From Chloroflexota bacterium (GTDB lineage Bacteria; Chloroflexota; Anaerolineae; Caldilineales; Caldilineaceae), in assembly GCA_026389895.1 (NCBI GenBank), contig JAPLGZ010000175.1, positions 1 through 44,529 on the forward strand: 44,529 bases of DNA. The letters run 5' to 3'. The notes below the pieces were generated by a model. The model did not search any database. It saw only the letters and a program-made list of their open reading frames with translations, and was not told where the DNA came from. Positions 1 to 9,160 of the stretch are shown here, piece after piece (position 1 is the stretch's first letter; every line of letters begins with the position of its first letter). The translations under genes were made by a program, and so were the position numbers.

Positions 1-162
1 GGCTTGCTGAGCCACCACACGGGTCGTTGGCGTCAACGCGCCGATCAGAATGCTCAACGCCATGAGGGTGGTGGAAATAACGGCAACTAGTGAGCCGGTT
101 TTAGGAAATGTGATGCTTCTTGGCCTGGCAACTTGTTGATTGGCGGGGTCACGAATCGTCAT
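1..162 (-). CDS. N-terminal part of an exported or membrane-anchored protein (cut by window edge)
   Basis: The reverse strand opens with ATG at 162, preceded by an AAGGAG Shine-Dalgarno about 7 bases upstream, and stays open for 54 codons to the window edge. The N-terminus is polar (MTIRDPANQQ) with basic residues. A hydrophobic stretch at about residues 26-46 follows, ending in VVAQQA, which looks like a signal-peptidase I site. It is therefore probably a secreted protein or one with a single N-terminal anchor. Nothing of the mature domain is visible, so no function is assigned. It is divergent from the fadN-like gene. Confidence 0.6.
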   Translation of the reverse strand, partial: MTIRDPANQQVARPRSITFPKTGSLVAVISTTLMALSILIGALTPTTRVVAQQA

Positions 163-583
163 TGGCTACTCCTTGTATACGATGAATGTTTAAATATTTA
201 CCTGCTGACTAGCCTGACCAGGTCAGCATTCGCTCAGGCGCTGGCCTCTCCACTCGCTGTTTTCTAGTCTGCTTACGTCGAACTCACGTTAGTTTTACAT
301 AAAGGTGGGCAGGTCTCTATATATCAATAGGTGACGTAATATATAGAGTAAGATATAATTTTAGCGTGCGCTTGAGGTCAAAAGTACGCACAGACCACTC
401 AAAGTGGAGACTTTGGCGCCAGAACAAGCGTATGAGTCTCCTTCAAAACTAGCTCAAAACATCGCTGTGCGAAACTAAGCGTTATCAGGCGCGGATTTTT
501 AGCGCAAAGCGTGCGAAGGAATAACCGAGTGCCAACGACAACTTATATCCTTCTGCGATTCAAAACAAAGGAGCAAAGACGCA
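163..583. other. Divergent intergenic region upstream of fadN-like gene
   Basis: 421 bases without a convincing gene, between two divergent starts. It contains two palindromes: CTGACC-a-GGTCAG at 214-226, nested in a TGCTGAC/GTCAGCA pair at 203-228, and a 10-bp-arm repeat at 315-348. No clear -35/-10 pair was found. The region probably carries promoters for both neighbours. Confidence 0.5.
315..348. promoter_or_regulatory. Inverted repeat, candidate operator upstream of fadN
   Basis: Perfect 10-base arms CTCTATATAT (315-324) and ATATATAGAG (339-348), separated by 14 bases. It lies about 240 bases before the fadN-like start. The symmetry suggests a regulator site, but no family is recognised and it could also be an AT-rich promoter element. 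Confidence 0.35.
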
Positions 584-3019
584 ATGCCTTATGGAATTAA
601 TACCGTCACCGTGATTGGCGCAGGCACGATGGGCGCGGCGATTGCTGGACAACTGGCCAATGCTGGCATGGCGGTGACGCTGCTCGACGTGGCCCCTAGC
701 GAATTAACCGCGCAAGAGCAGGCTGCTGGCTTGACGCTCGAACACCCCAAGGTGCGCAATCGAATTGTGCAGGCCGGTTTCGAGCGCATGACCAAGGCTC
801 GCCCCGCCAATCTCTTCAGTGCCGAGACGGCCAGCCGAATTAAGCTGGGCAACCTAAGCGATGATTTTGAGCGCGCGGTCAGCAAAAGCGATTGGGTGAT
901 CGAAGTGATTATCGAGAAGGCCGAACCCAAGCAGGCCCTCATGCAGCGGATCGAAGCGGTTGCGCCGGCCAACGCCATTATCAGTTCCAACACATCGGGC
1001 ATTCCGATTCATTTGATCAGCGAAGGGCGCAGTGCCGCCTTCAAAAAGCGTTTTCTGGGCACCCATTTCTTTAATCCACCCCGGTATTTGCATCTGCTCG
1101 AGGTCATCCCCACCCCGGAGACCGATTCCCAGATTGTGACGCGCATCCGAGATTTTGCCGAACATGTGCTGGGCAAAGGTGTGGTCATCTGCAAAGATAC
1201 GCCCAACTTTATCGCCCACCGGATGTTCAGCTACGTGGTCAGCGATCTTAGGGCATTTGCGATTGAGACTGGCTACAGCGTCGAAGAAGTAGATCGGCTG
1301 ACCGGTGATCTGTTGGGGCGTCCCAAGAGTGGCACTTTCCGTTTGGGGGATGTTGTGGGGATCGACGTACTGGCGTTGGTCAATGAAAATCTCTATCCAC
1401 TGATTCCCGACGATGAAGATCGCGAGGTTTTACACGGCCGCTACAGCACCGCGGCTTTGAAGGTGCTTCTAGACAATAAACTGCTTGGTAGTAAGACCGG
1501 CCAAGGTTTTTATAAGACGGTTACAGATGCCAAGGGTGAGAAGACTTTTCTCGGATTAGATGTGCAGGCCGCCGCCGAAGCCGGCGAAGTCAGCTATATT
1601 GAGCCGAAGAAGCCACGCTGGGCAAGTGTCGGTGCTGTGCGTGATCTGCCCACAACCTACCGGCTGCGCGAATTAGCCAATGCTGAGGATCCGGCCGGTG
1701 AATTAATTTGGCACACGCTTTCGCATACATTGGCCTATGCGTCTAAGCGTGTACCTGAAATTGCCGATAGCCTGGCCGATATTGATAACGCTATGAAGTG
1801 GGGTTTTGGCTGGGAGTTAGGACCATTTGAAACGTGGGACGTCTTAGGCGTTGCGCAAACGGTGGCACGAATGGAAGGCGAGGGCCTTAGCGTGGCCCCT
1901 TGGGTCAAGGCAATGTTAGCCAATGGACACCAAACTTTCTATACCTATGCCAATACCAAGCCGCAGGTGTACAGCGTGCTAGAGCAACAAGTTGTCCCTT
2001 TGGCACAAAGTGATACTGTGCTCAAACTCAAGGATCTCAAGCGCAGCAAACGCCCATTGGCTGAAAACGAATCGGCCAGCCTGTTGGATATGGGCGATGG
2101 GGTACTGCTGCTTGAATTTCACAGCAAGATGAACGCGCTGGACGCTGGGATCTTTGCCATTGCGCAAGTTGCGATTGAGCGTCTGTATGGCAACGCCACC
2201 GGTCTAGTGATCGGCAACGAAGGTCATAATTTCAGTGTTGGCGCCAATTTAATGGTCTTGGGCACGGCGGCCCGCGCTGGCCAATGGCAAGAGGTGGAAG
2301 CCGCGCTGAAAGCTGGCCAAGATGCCCTGATGGCGCTACGCAAAGCCCCCAAACCAGTTGTCGCTGCCCCTTTTCAACGTGTATTGGGCGGTGGCGTCGA
2401 AATTTCGCTGGCGTCTGACCGGATTGTAGCCCAAGCTGAAACTTACATGGGGCTGGTCGAGTTTGGCGTAGGTATTATTCCGGGCTGGGGTGGCTGCAAG
2501 GAACTGGTGCGCCGCATTGTCAGCCCCCACATGCATGCCACCAACGTCAACCCGACGCCGTATCTGCGCCAAGTGTTTGAGACCATTGGTTTTGCCAAAG
2601 TTTCGACTTCGGCGGTCGAAGCGCGCGATTTGGGCTTTTTGAGTACAGAAGATCGGATCGTCATGAATACGGATCATCTGCTGGCCGAGGCCAAGCGCGC
2701 GGTGTTACAACTCGCTGATGGTTACACGGCGCCGATCACCAAAGGCAACGTTTATGCCGCCGGGCGCGATGTATTGGCGAGCATGAAGATCGAAATTTAT
2801 TCCTTGCAGAGTGGGGGGTATATCAGCGCCCACGACGCTAAAATTGCGAATAAGCTCGCCTATACCCTCTGTGGCGGCGACCTCAGCGCCCCACAATGGA
2901 TGGATGAACAATATTTTCTCGATTTGGAACGTGAAGCTGTGCTGAGTCTAGCCGCTGAAGCGAAGACACAAGAACGTGTTTGGTATATGTTGCAGAATGG
3001 AAAACCGCTGAGGAATTAG
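584..3019 (+). CDS. fadN: 3-hydroxyacyl-CoA dehydrogenase / enoyl-CoA hydratase (FadN-like bifunctional beta-oxidation enzyme)
   Basis: An 811-residue cytosolic enzyme for two central steps of fatty-acid beta-oxidation: hydration of enoyl-CoA and NAD-dependent oxidation of 3-hydroxyacyl-CoA. The order is dehydrogenase first, hydratase second, as in Bacillus FadN and unlike E. coli FadB. A Rossmann motif GAGTMG is at residues 12-17, and a dehydrogenase signature THFFNPPRYLHLLEVIP lies near residue 160. A crotonase-fold C-terminal half (about 490-730) shows GGGVEISLASD and VEFGVGIIPGWGG, so both glutamates expected in the hydratase site appear present. Start: AAAGGAG about 10 bases upstream of ATG 584. 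The thiolase follows 214 bases downstream on the same strand, giving the last step of the cycle. No acyl-CoA dehydrogenase is in the window. The name rests on domain order and length; long-chain specificity is not shown. Confidence 0.9.
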   Translation: MPYGINTVTVIGAGTMGAAIAGQLANAGMAVTLLDVAPSELTAQEQAAGLTLEHPKVRNRIVQAGFERMTKARPANLFSAETASRIKLGNLSDDFERAVSKSDWVIEVIIEKAEPKQALMQRIEAVAPANAIISSNTSGIPIHLISEGRSAAFKKRFLGTHFFNPPRYLHLLEVIPTPETDSQIVTRIRDFAEHVLGKGVVICKDTPNFIAHRMFSYVVSDLRAFAIETGYSVEEVDRLTGDLLGRPKSGTFRLGDVVGIDVLALVNENLYPLIPDDEDREVLHGRYSTAALKVLLDNKLLGSKTGQGFYKTVTDAKGEKTFLGLDVQAAAEAGEVSYIEPKKPRWASVGAVRDLPTTYRLRELANAEDPAGELIWHTLSHTLAYASKRVPEIADSLADIDNAMKWGFGWELGPFETWDVLGVAQTVARMEGEGLSVAPWVKAMLANGHQTFYTYANTKPQVYSVLEQQVVPLAQSDTVLKLKDLKRSKRPLAENESASLLDMGDGVLLLEFHSKMNALDAGIFAIAQVAIERLYGNATGLVIGNEGHNFSVGANLMVLGTAARAGQWQEVEAALKAGQDALMALRKAPKPVVAAPFQRVLGGGVEISLASDRIVAQAETYMGLVEFGVGIIPGWGGCKELVRRIVSPHMHATNVNPTPYLRQVFETIGFAKVSTSAVEARDLGFLSTEDRIVMNTDHLLAEAKRAVLQLADGYTAPITKGNVYAAGRDVLASMKIEIYSLQSGGYISAHDAKIANKLAYTLCGGDLSAPQWMDEQYFLDLEREAVLSLAAEAKTQERVWYMLQNGKPLRN

Positions 3020-3190
3020 CTGAGTTGCAAATTTTGAGTTGCGAAAAGGATGATGATGTGGGTAGACAAACTTACAACTATGTGATGAAAATATTGCGAT
3101 GCTCATTACGGTCATTAATGCTCAAAGAAAGCAATTTCCAACTAAGGTCAGCCCTGATCAACTGTGTTCGACAAGTGAGACTTCGCACCT

Positions 3191-3209
3191 CGCAATTCGC
3201 AATTCGCAG
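3191..3209 (+). repeat. Heptamer tandem repeat in fadN-thiolase gap
   Basis: CGCAATT occurs twice in tandem (3191-3204), followed by CGCAG. An inverted relative, GTTGCGAA, lies near 3040 in the same gap, so the spacer can fold back weakly on itself. It belongs to the low-complexity, self-complementary spacers seen in many gaps of this window. No promoter or gene is evident in 3020-3233. Confidence 0.4.
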
Positions 3210-3233
3210 TATATATTGAAAGGACAAATTCTC

Positions 3234-4409
3234 ATGCAAAATGCTGTCATTGTCGCTGCTGTGCGCACTGCGGTGGGTAAAGCCCCGAAAGGAAGTTTGC
3301 GCACGACCCGGCCCGATGATCTGGCCGCCGAAGTGATCAAGGCTGTGATCGAACGTGCTGGTATTGAAGCCAACGAAATCGAAGATGTCGTGCTCGGTTG
3401 CGCCTTTCCGGAAGCCGAACAAGGCATGAACGTGGCGCGGATTGCTTTGCTGCGCGCCGGTTTGCCAGAAACGGTCTGCGGCCAAACAATTAATCGTTTC
3501 TGTTCCAGTGGTTTACAGAGTATCGCCTCGGTGGCCCAACAGATCATGGCCGGCATGGGCGAATCGATCATTGCTGGCGGCGTCGAGAGTATGTCCATGG
3601 TGCCAATGATCGGCAACAAGTTTGTGGCCAATCCGACGTTGGCGGAACAGTATCCCGGCGTCTATATTGGTATGGGGATGACCGCCGAAAACGTGGCTCG
3701 CCAATATAAAATCAGCCGGGAAGACCAGGATGCTTTTGCTCTACGCAGCCATCAAAGGGCCGCGGCTGCATTAGACGCTGGCAAATTTCAAGCCGAAACC
3801 TTGCCAATTCACGTGATGATGAAACTCGGCGCGGGCAGCGAGGTCAAAGAATCGGCCTATACCTTCGACAAAGATGAGGGGGTGCGGCGTGACACGTCTA
3901 TTGAGGCCTTGGCGAAGTTAAAGCCGGTCTTTCATGTCAAAGGCAGTGTGACAGCTGGCAATAGCAGCCAGACCAGTGACGGGGCCGCCGCATTGTTATT
4001 GATGAGTGAAGAAAAAGCCAAAGCATTAGGTCTAAAACCGCTGGCACGCTTTGTTAGCTTCGCCGTAGGTGGTGTGCCGCCAGAGGTAATGGGCATTGGG
4101 CCTGTGGCCGCTGTGCCCAAGGCGCTCAAATTAGCGGGTATGGCACTAAAAGATATCGATCTGGTCGAACTCAACGAAGCCTTTGCCGCCCAGGCGCTTG
4201 CTGTCATTCGCACTTTAGAAATGGACGAAGATCGCGTCAATGTCAATGGTGGCGCAATTGCCTTAGGGCATCCGCTCGGCTGCACCGGCGCCAAACTCAC
4301 TGTGCAGATGATCCATGAGTTACAGCGTCAGGATAAGCAGTTTGGGTTAATTACCATGTGCATCGGTGGTGGTATGGGTGCAGCAGGGATTATTGAGCGA
4401 TTGAATTAG
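3234..4409 (+). CDS. fadA: Acetyl-CoA acyltransferase (3-ketoacyl-CoA thiolase)
   Basis: A 391-residue thiolase that cleaves 3-ketoacyl-CoA with CoA to release acetyl-CoA, completing beta-oxidation with the upstream bifunctional enzyme. The reading frame is open from 3099, but ATG 3234 is chosen. It has AAAGGA upstream and begins [12 protein letters not shown], the usual thiolase start, whereas the preceding 45 codons look like spacer. The nucleophilic cysteine sits in [10 protein letters not shown] (Cys90). The GGVESMS and NEAFAAQAL signatures are present. The catalytic histidine is in [16 protein letters not shown] (about His346), and the second cysteine in [11 protein letters not shown] (about Cys376). 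Length and motifs fit a degradative thiolase (FadA/AtoB group). The split between acetoacetyl-CoA and longer substrates cannot be read from sequence; the linkage to fadN favours FadA. Confidence 0.92.
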   Translation: MQNAVIVAAVRTAVGKAPKGSLRTTRPDDLAAEVIKAVIERAGIEANEIEDVVLGCAFPEAEQGMNVARIALLRAGLPETVCGQTINRFCSSGLQSIASVAQQIMAGMGESIIAGGVESMSMVPMIGNKFVANPTLAEQYPGVYIGMGMTAENVARQYKISREDQDAFALRSHQRAAAALDAGKFQAETLPIHVMMKLGAGSEVKESAYTFDKDEGVRRDTSIEALAKLKPVFHVKGSVTAGNSSQTSDGAAALLLMSEEKAKALGLKPLARFVSFAVGGVPPEVMGIGPVAAVPKALKLAGMALKDIDLVELNEAFAAQALAVIRTLEMDEDRVNVNGGAIALGHPLGCTGAKLTVQMIHELQRQDKQFGLITMCIGGGMGAAGIIERLN

Positions 4410-4512
4410 CGACCCTTCCCTACTAGACGGGGGAACTCATTTGCGAATCGACTATGCCAAATAAGCTTGATCCTTTGATCGCCTCTGGCACTGCCAATCC
4501 TTCCGAACGGCT

Positions 4513-4535
4513 CCCTTCCCCTAGCAGGGGAAGGG
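4513..4535. terminator. Hairpin between convergent genes, REP-like element
   Basis: A perfect 10-base stem, CCCTTCCCCT (4513-4522) with AGGGGAAGGG (4526-4535) and loop AGC, is followed by CCGGGGATGAGGGTC that runs to the end of the MFS gene. The thiolase ends at 4409 (plus) and the MFS gene ends at 4549 (minus), so the hairpin could stop both transcripts, although it lacks a T-tract. The CCCT...AGGG...GGGGATGAGGG layout resembles dispersed REP-type bacterial elements. One copy only was seen here. Confidence 0.45.
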
Positions 4536-4548
4536 CCGGGGATGAGGG

Positions 4549-5901
4549 TCATTCATCTACCGTGAAAAATTCGCTCTGTCCCCGCGGCTCGCGTACTGCA
4601 AAGAGCATAATTAGCAGCGCAGTTAACCCAATCAACGCCGAAACGCCAAAAAGCCAGATATAGCTTACCGTGGCAAGCAATCCACCAATAATTGGCCCGA
4701 GCGCATTGCCAATGCCGACCGCTGTGTTGGCAATGCCAATGTAGGTTGGCCGGTGCTTGGGTAAGGAAAATTCTAGCGCAATCAACACACCAGAGACAAT
4801 CGAGATGCCATTGGCAGCCCCGATCAGAAAAAAGAGTGGATAATACCAATCAGGGTTTGGCGCCCACCAGGCCAAGGCATAGGCCGCTACCGTGGCCCCA
4901 ATGCCCAATTCTAGAGCTAATTTATGCCCAAAGCGATCTGCTAGCAGGCCTGCGACCAAGTTGCCAATCGTTTGCCCGATCAGCAGGGCTGTTGTAAAAA
5001 TCCCTACGGTGCTATCGGCTAGATTCCAGCGTTCGACGGCTGCGACTGTTAAAAAGCCCGCACCCATGCTCCCAGTGGTGGCAAGTAAACGGGCTAATAA
5101 AAAACGACGAAAATTGCGGTCACCTTGGAAAATCTGGATGATCTTGCGCCGGCTTGCGCCCGTCTGTTGCCTCCTAAATGCGGGGGCGTGCGGTACGGGT
5201 TCGCGCGTTAGCGCAATAAAGAACCAACTGAAGGAGGTTGCCGCAGCGGCAATCAAGAATGCATAGGCAAAATTGACGGGAAAGGGATAGGTTGCCAACA
5301 GCCACCCACTGAAGATTGCCCCGACCGCCCCCAGACCAGTCCCCACAAAGGAAGTAAAGCCAAAGAATAGCCCGCGCCGCTCCACCGGAAAGCAGCGGGC
5401 GATCAGATCTGACCAGGCCGGCGCAATCATGCCGGCCCCCACGCCATACCATGCATAGGCAAAGAAGAAAATTGCGAGGGCCAGTGTCCGGCTCTGCGTG
5501 GCGGCTAGGGCCGCAACTGGGAGTAACCAGATCGGCAAGCGTTCAGCGAAAATCCCGATATTTACAATGATCGGTTTCTTACGGGCAAACCGCTCAATCG
5601 TGCTTGAGGTGAAGAGCTGGGGCAAATACCAACTAGATTGGCCTAATATAGCCAATAAGGCAAACCAAAAGGGGCTGAGCGTCAGCTTGCTGATAAAGAG
5701 CGGCAAGATGGTGGTGGTAGAAATAAAGCTGAGTCCAAACCAGAAAAAAGCGCCGTCACCTAGATTGACGGCAAAATTCCACCGATAATTCTTATGCATC
5801 TGCTCGTGCAATTCTGCTTCGCTGTGTTCATGCACTGGCACGTCGAGTTGGAGGAGCCGGCGCATGGCCAGCCTGCCCCAACCCGTCACTTGAATACCCA
5901 T
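4549..5901 (-). CDS. Major facilitator superfamily transporter
   Basis: A 450-residue integral membrane protein with a hydrophilic N-terminus (about 40 residues, rich in Glu and His) followed by about 12 hydrophobic segments. This is the usual MFS secondary-transporter size and pattern. Between helices it has [10 protein letters not shown] after the second or third helix and [12 protein letters not shown] in the second half, matching the repeated loop 2-3 and loop 8-9 basic motifs of MFS proteins. The substrate is unknown; the family includes drug and metabolite exporters, and no neighbour points to one. It begins at ATG 5901 with a GGGGAAG-type ribosome site. It is transcribed on its own strand, separated from nuoN by a strong hairpin at 5971-6004, so it is probably its own unit. 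It converges on the thiolase. Confidence 0.8.
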   Translation of the reverse strand: MGIQVTGWGRLAMRRLLQLDVPVHEHSEAELHEQMHKNYRWNFAVNLGDGAFFWFGLSFISTTTILPLFISKLTLSPFWFALLAILGQSSWYLPQLFTSSTIERFARKKPIIVNIGIFAERLPIWLLPVAALAATQSRTLALAIFFFAYAWYGVGAGMIAPAWSDLIARCFPVERRGLFFGFTSFVGTGLGAVGAIFSGWLLATYPFPVNFAYAFLIAAAATSFSWFFIALTREPVPHAPAFRRQQTGASRRKIIQIFQGDRNFRRFLLARLLATTGSMGAGFLTVAAVERWNLADSTVGIFTTALLIGQTIGNLVAGLLADRFGHKLALELGIGATVAAYALAWWAPNPDWYYPLFFLIGAANGISIVSGVLIALEFSLPKHRPTYIGIANTAVGIGNALGPIIGGLLATVSYIWLFGVSALIGLTALLIMLFAVREPRGQSEFFTVDE

Positions 5902-5970
5902 TGTCTTCCCCTGTCTACCTAATCAATAAAGTTTGCGCTGCTTAAAGCCAAATACTACGCGCCCAAACAA

Positions 5971-6004
5971 AAGGCGTCCTCGCATTTTACAACGAGGACG
6001 CCTT
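5971..6004 (-). terminator. Rho-independent terminator of the nuo operon 1
   Basis: Perfect 12-base arms, AAGGCGTCCTCG (5971-5982) and CGAGGACGCCTT (5993-6004), with a 10-base loop. Read on the minus strand it comes about 75 bases after the nuoN stop and is followed by TTGTTTGGG. Position and shape fit an operon terminator isolating the MFS gene. Confidence 0.75.
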
Positions 6005-6080
6005 ATTATCTATTTTAAAACTAAGCAGGGAAATGGCCCCACTGTGGGCTATTCCCAAGTTGTACTATCTGATCGGCTTA

Positions 6081-7538
6081 CTACCCCCCTAGCCCCGTCA
6101 GCCCTCCGGTAAAGAGCGCAGTCCACATACCGGGAAGGATGCCAATTAAAACTGTGAAAATCGCCGCGACGGCCAGTCCTATGCTAAGCGCCGACCAGGT
6201 GCTGCGTTGCGACAGCGTTTCTGCACCCGGTTTCTCGAAGTACATGGAGACGGTGACGCGTAGATAATAGTAGGCGCCGATAGCGCTATTGAGCATGCCA
6301 ATCACGGCGAGCCAAGCCCATCCGCCGTCTACCGCTGCTTTGAAGACAAAAAGCTTTCCGAAGAAACCGGCCAGTGGTGGCACACCACTCAGGCTAAACA
6401 TAAAAATCGCCATGGCGAGGGCTAACCAAGGCCAGCGCTGCCCAATCCCAGCCGCGCGATTCTGCAGCGCATCGCCCTCGTTGGCCTTTTCCAACATGAT
6501 CACCACCGCAAATGCGCCAATATTCATGAACGCATAGGTGAATAGATAGAAGAGCGCTGCGTCGGCCCCTTCTGACGTGCCTGCCACGATACCCACTAGC
6601 ACATAACCAGCATGGGCAATGCTCGAATATGCGAGCATACGTTTTAAGCTGCTCTGGCGCAAAGCGGCTAGATTGCCCAGCGTCATGGTCAAAATGGCCA
6701 TAATCGCCAGCGCCCAACCCCAACTTGGCTGTTGAGCTGGCAGTGCAATCACTAGCACGCGGATAAAAGCCGCAAAAGCCGCTGCTTTGGTGCCGACGCT
6801 CATAAATGCCGTCACTGGTGTCGGCGCACCTTGATAAACATCTGGCGTCCACATGTGGAAAGGCACCAGACTGACTTTAAAGCCAAAACCAACCAGCAAC
6901 AAGGCAATGCCGGGGTAAAGTAGGGCCAGATTGCTATTGCCACCAGCCAGAGCTTTGGCAATTTCATCGTATTGAGTGCTACCCGCTGCGCCATAGATCA
7001 ACGCTGCGCCATAAACAAAAAAGGCACTAGAGAAAGCACCGAGCAGAAAATACTTCATGCTTGCTTCAGAGCTACGGGGACTTTCACGGTTGAGCCCACA
7101 CAGGATATAGAGGGCCAGCGACAAGATTTCCAGCGCCACAAAGACGACCATCAAATCGGTGGCGGCGCCCATCATTGTCATACCGGCAGCACAGAGCAGC
7201 AGGAGCGCATAATATTCGCCAACTTGCTTGTTGATGCGCGGAATGTAGCTGGCACTAAGCAAAATACCCAGCCCCGTCGCGACCAAAATGATCAGCCGTA
7301 AACCGAGGGCAAAATGGTCAGAGACCGCGCCGCCTTGAAAGGAAGCCGCCGGTTGGCTATATTGCTGGATGCAGACAAGCCCTGCCACTGCTACGCCAAC
7401 CAGGGCCAGCCAGGGCAAAAGAGTTCGTCCAGTTGGCCGTTCATCTGTGCCAACCATATCCAAGATCATGACCAGCATGGCGAAACCGACTAGAATTAGC
7501 TCGGGGAGGATCACGCTAACATTGAGATTCGCAGACAT
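6081..7538 (-). CDS. nuoN: NADH-quinone oxidoreductase subunit N (set 1)
   Basis: A 485-residue antiporter-like proton-channel subunit of respiratory complex I, the mitochondrial ND2 homologue. It is a multi-helix membrane protein with the conserved helix-5 glutamate in FVALEILSLALYILCG and the helix-7 lysine region GFKVSLVPFHMWTPDVY. The QGAPTPVTAFMSVGTK motif with the central lysine follows, so the proton path looks intact. It starts at ATG 7538, 3 bases after the nuoM stop, with AGGTAGGG upstream inside the end of nuoM, which suggests translational coupling. It is the last gene of operon 1 and is followed by the terminator at 5971-6004. Set 2 has its own NuoN (29868-31409). Confidence 0.95.
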   Translation of the reverse strand: MSANLNVSVILPELILVGFAMLVMILDMVGTDERPTGRTLLPWLALVGVAVAGLVCIQQYSQPAASFQGGAVSDHFALGLRLIILVATGLGILLSASYIPRINKQVGEYYALLLLCAAGMTMMGAATDLMVVFVALEILSLALYILCGLNRESPRSSEASMKYFLLGAFSSAFFVYGAALIYGAAGSTQYDEIAKALAGGNSNLALLYPGIALLLVGFGFKVSLVPFHMWTPDVYQGAPTPVTAFMSVGTKAAAFAAFIRVLVIALPAQQPSWGWALAIMAILTMTLGNLAALRQSSLKRMLAYSSIAHAGYVLVGIVAGTSEGADAALFYLFTYAFMNIGAFAVVIMLEKANEGDALQNRAAGIGQRWPWLALAMAIFMFSLSGVPPLAGFFGKLFVFKAAVDGGWAWLAVIGMLNSAIGAYYYLRVTVSMYFEKPGAETLSQRSTWSALSIGLAVAAIFTVLIGILPGMWTALFTGGLTGLGG

Positions 7539-7541
7539 AGA

Positions 7542-9041
7542 TTAACGCCCTACCTTCATGACAATCGCAGGCTGTTGATTAATCAAGGCTTGCACGGATG
7601 GGTTGATTTTGTCTAGAAACAGATTGGGGAAGAGTCCAATAATAAAGAACAACAGCACCAGCGGCAGTAACATCGCAATTTCGTCGAATTTGAGATCAGA
7701 CAAGCGATTTGCCTCATTGGCGGGGTTGGTAATTGGGCCCTGGGCAATTTTGCGGAAAGCGGTTAACAAATACCAGGCCGCCAAAATGACCCCGATGGCC
7801 GCTAGAATTGCGAAGACTGGCTCGTGTTTATACATGCCGATCAGAATGGTAAATTCACCCACGAAGCCGTTGAGACCCGGTAATCCAGCGCTACTCATGG
7901 CAACGACCAAGAAAAAACCACAGAAAATCGGGACACTTTTCCACAAACCACCAAACTCAGCCAACAGGCGAGTGTGACGGCGTTCGTACAATAAACCGAC
8001 CATCAAGAAGAGTGCACCTGTGCTCAAACCATGATTGACCATTTGTAACACAGAGCCGCTAACGCCCTGTGGATTCATCGCCACCACACCTAACATAACG
8101 TAGCCCAAGTGGGCTACCGAGCTATAGGCGACCAGCGATTTTACATCCTTTTGGACCAGGGCGACCAGCGCCCCGTAGATAATGCCAATAATCGCCAGAA
8201 TCGCGATCACGGGGCCAAATTGCGCCGCAGCCTGCGGGAAAATTGGTGCGGCAAAGCGTAAGTACCCGTAGGTACCTAGCTTTAGTAGCACGCCCGCTAG
8301 AATAATCGAACCAGCCGTCGGCGCTTGCACGTGGGCGTCTGGCAACCAAGTATGAAAGGGAAAAAGCGGGATTTTGATGGCAAAGGCCAGTGCAAAGGCA
8401 ATAAAACCCCAAGTCTGGAAGGTGGGGCTCATTTTGGCGGCCAAGGCCGGTAGCTCAGTAATATCAAAGCTGCCTGTCGCAAAGTAAACGGCCAAAATGG
8501 CCACAAGCATGACGGCCGATCCAGCAAAGGTGTACAGGAAGAACTTCATCGCTGCATAGACGCGGTTGCCGCTCCCCCAACGCCCGATCAAGAAATACAT
8601 TGGGATCAAGGTCAATTCAAAGAAGACAAAGAACAAAACCAGATCCAGGGCGATGAAGGCGCCAATCATGGCCGTTTCTAAGACGAGCATGAGCGCTAGG
8701 TAGGGGCCGATACTGTCAGTGACATATTTATTACTGAAGTAGATGGCAATCGGCATGAGGAATGTGGTCAAGAGCACCAGAAATAGACTGATGCCATCCA
8801 CACCCATATGATAGCGCAAATTGAATTCTGGTAGCCAGCGCAGGTCTTCGACAAACTGCATGTTGGCCTGGCCATTGTCCCAATTGACCCAGAGCAACAA
8901 ACTGACGACAAAAGTGACCAACGTCGTAATAAAAGCTGCCCGTTTTTTGGGGCTGTCGCCTGCCAGCGCCATCACAATCAATGCGCCAACCAATGGCAGA
9001 AATGTAATCAACGAAAGTAAGTACGGGATAGGAGATGACAT
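7542..9041 (-). CDS. nuoM: NADH-quinone oxidoreductase subunit M (set 1)
   Basis: A 499-residue antiporter-like subunit of complex I (ND4 homologue) that forms one of the proton channels of the membrane arm. It carries the helix-5 glutamate in FFVFFELTLIPMYFLIG and the helix-7/8 block KIPLFPFHTWLPDAH. The QAPTAGSIILAGVLLKLG block with the conserved lysines follows. Length is normal for the family. Start ATG 9041 has AGGAAAG about 10 bases upstream. It lies 119 bases after nuoL, and that gap holds a nested hairpin (9109-9157). It ends 3 bases before nuoN. Confidence 0.95.
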   Translation of the reverse strand: MSSPIPYLLSLITFLPLVGALIVMALAGDSPKKRAAFITTLVTFVVSLLLWVNWDNGQANMQFVEDLRWLPEFNLRYHMGVDGISLFLVLLTTFLMPIAIYFSNKYVTDSIGPYLALMLVLETAMIGAFIALDLVLFFVFFELTLIPMYFLIGRWGSGNRVYAAMKFFLYTFAGSAVMLVAILAVYFATGSFDITELPALAAKMSPTFQTWGFIAFALAFAIKIPLFPFHTWLPDAHVQAPTAGSIILAGVLLKLGTYGYLRFAAPIFPQAAAQFGPVIAILAIIGIIYGALVALVQKDVKSLVAYSSVAHLGYVMLGVVAMNPQGVSGSVLQMVNHGLSTGALFLMVGLLYERRHTRLLAEFGGLWKSVPIFCGFFLVVAMSSAGLPGLNGFVGEFTILIGMYKHEPVFAILAAIGVILAAWYLLTAFRKIAQGPITNPANEANRLSDLKFDEIAMLLPLVLLFFIIGLFPNLFLDKINPSVQALINQQPAIVMKVGR

Positions 9042-9108
9042 GACAAATCTTTCCTAATATTCTATGAGCGGTAGTTGACGACAGACGACAACGCCGACAT
9101 TACTTGTT

Positions 9109-9157
9109 GAATGACCACTGATTACAGCCGATAATAGCCTATTATCGGTGGTCATTC
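9109..9157 (-). repeat. Nested hairpin between nuoL and nuoM (set 1)
   Basis: Outer arms GAATGACCA (9109-9117) and TGGTCATTC (9149-9157) enclose inner arms CCGATAATA (9128-9136) and TATTATCGG (9140-9148) with loop GCC. Only a 10-base bulge on one side interrupts the stem. It ends 4 bases from the nuoL stop. It has no T-tract on the minus strand. It may pause, process or stabilise operon mRNA. Confidence 0.6.
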
Positions 9158-9160
9158 CAT

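Noticed and set aside
3099-3233. Upstream extension of the thiolase frame by 45 codons
   Set aside because: The extra residues are translated spacer repeats; thiolases begin at [12 protein letters not shown] and the ribosome site is in front of ATG 3234.
4454-4663. 69-codon plus-strand frame after the thiolase
   Set aside because: It crosses the REP-like hairpin and the antisense of the MFS gene; no ribosome site.
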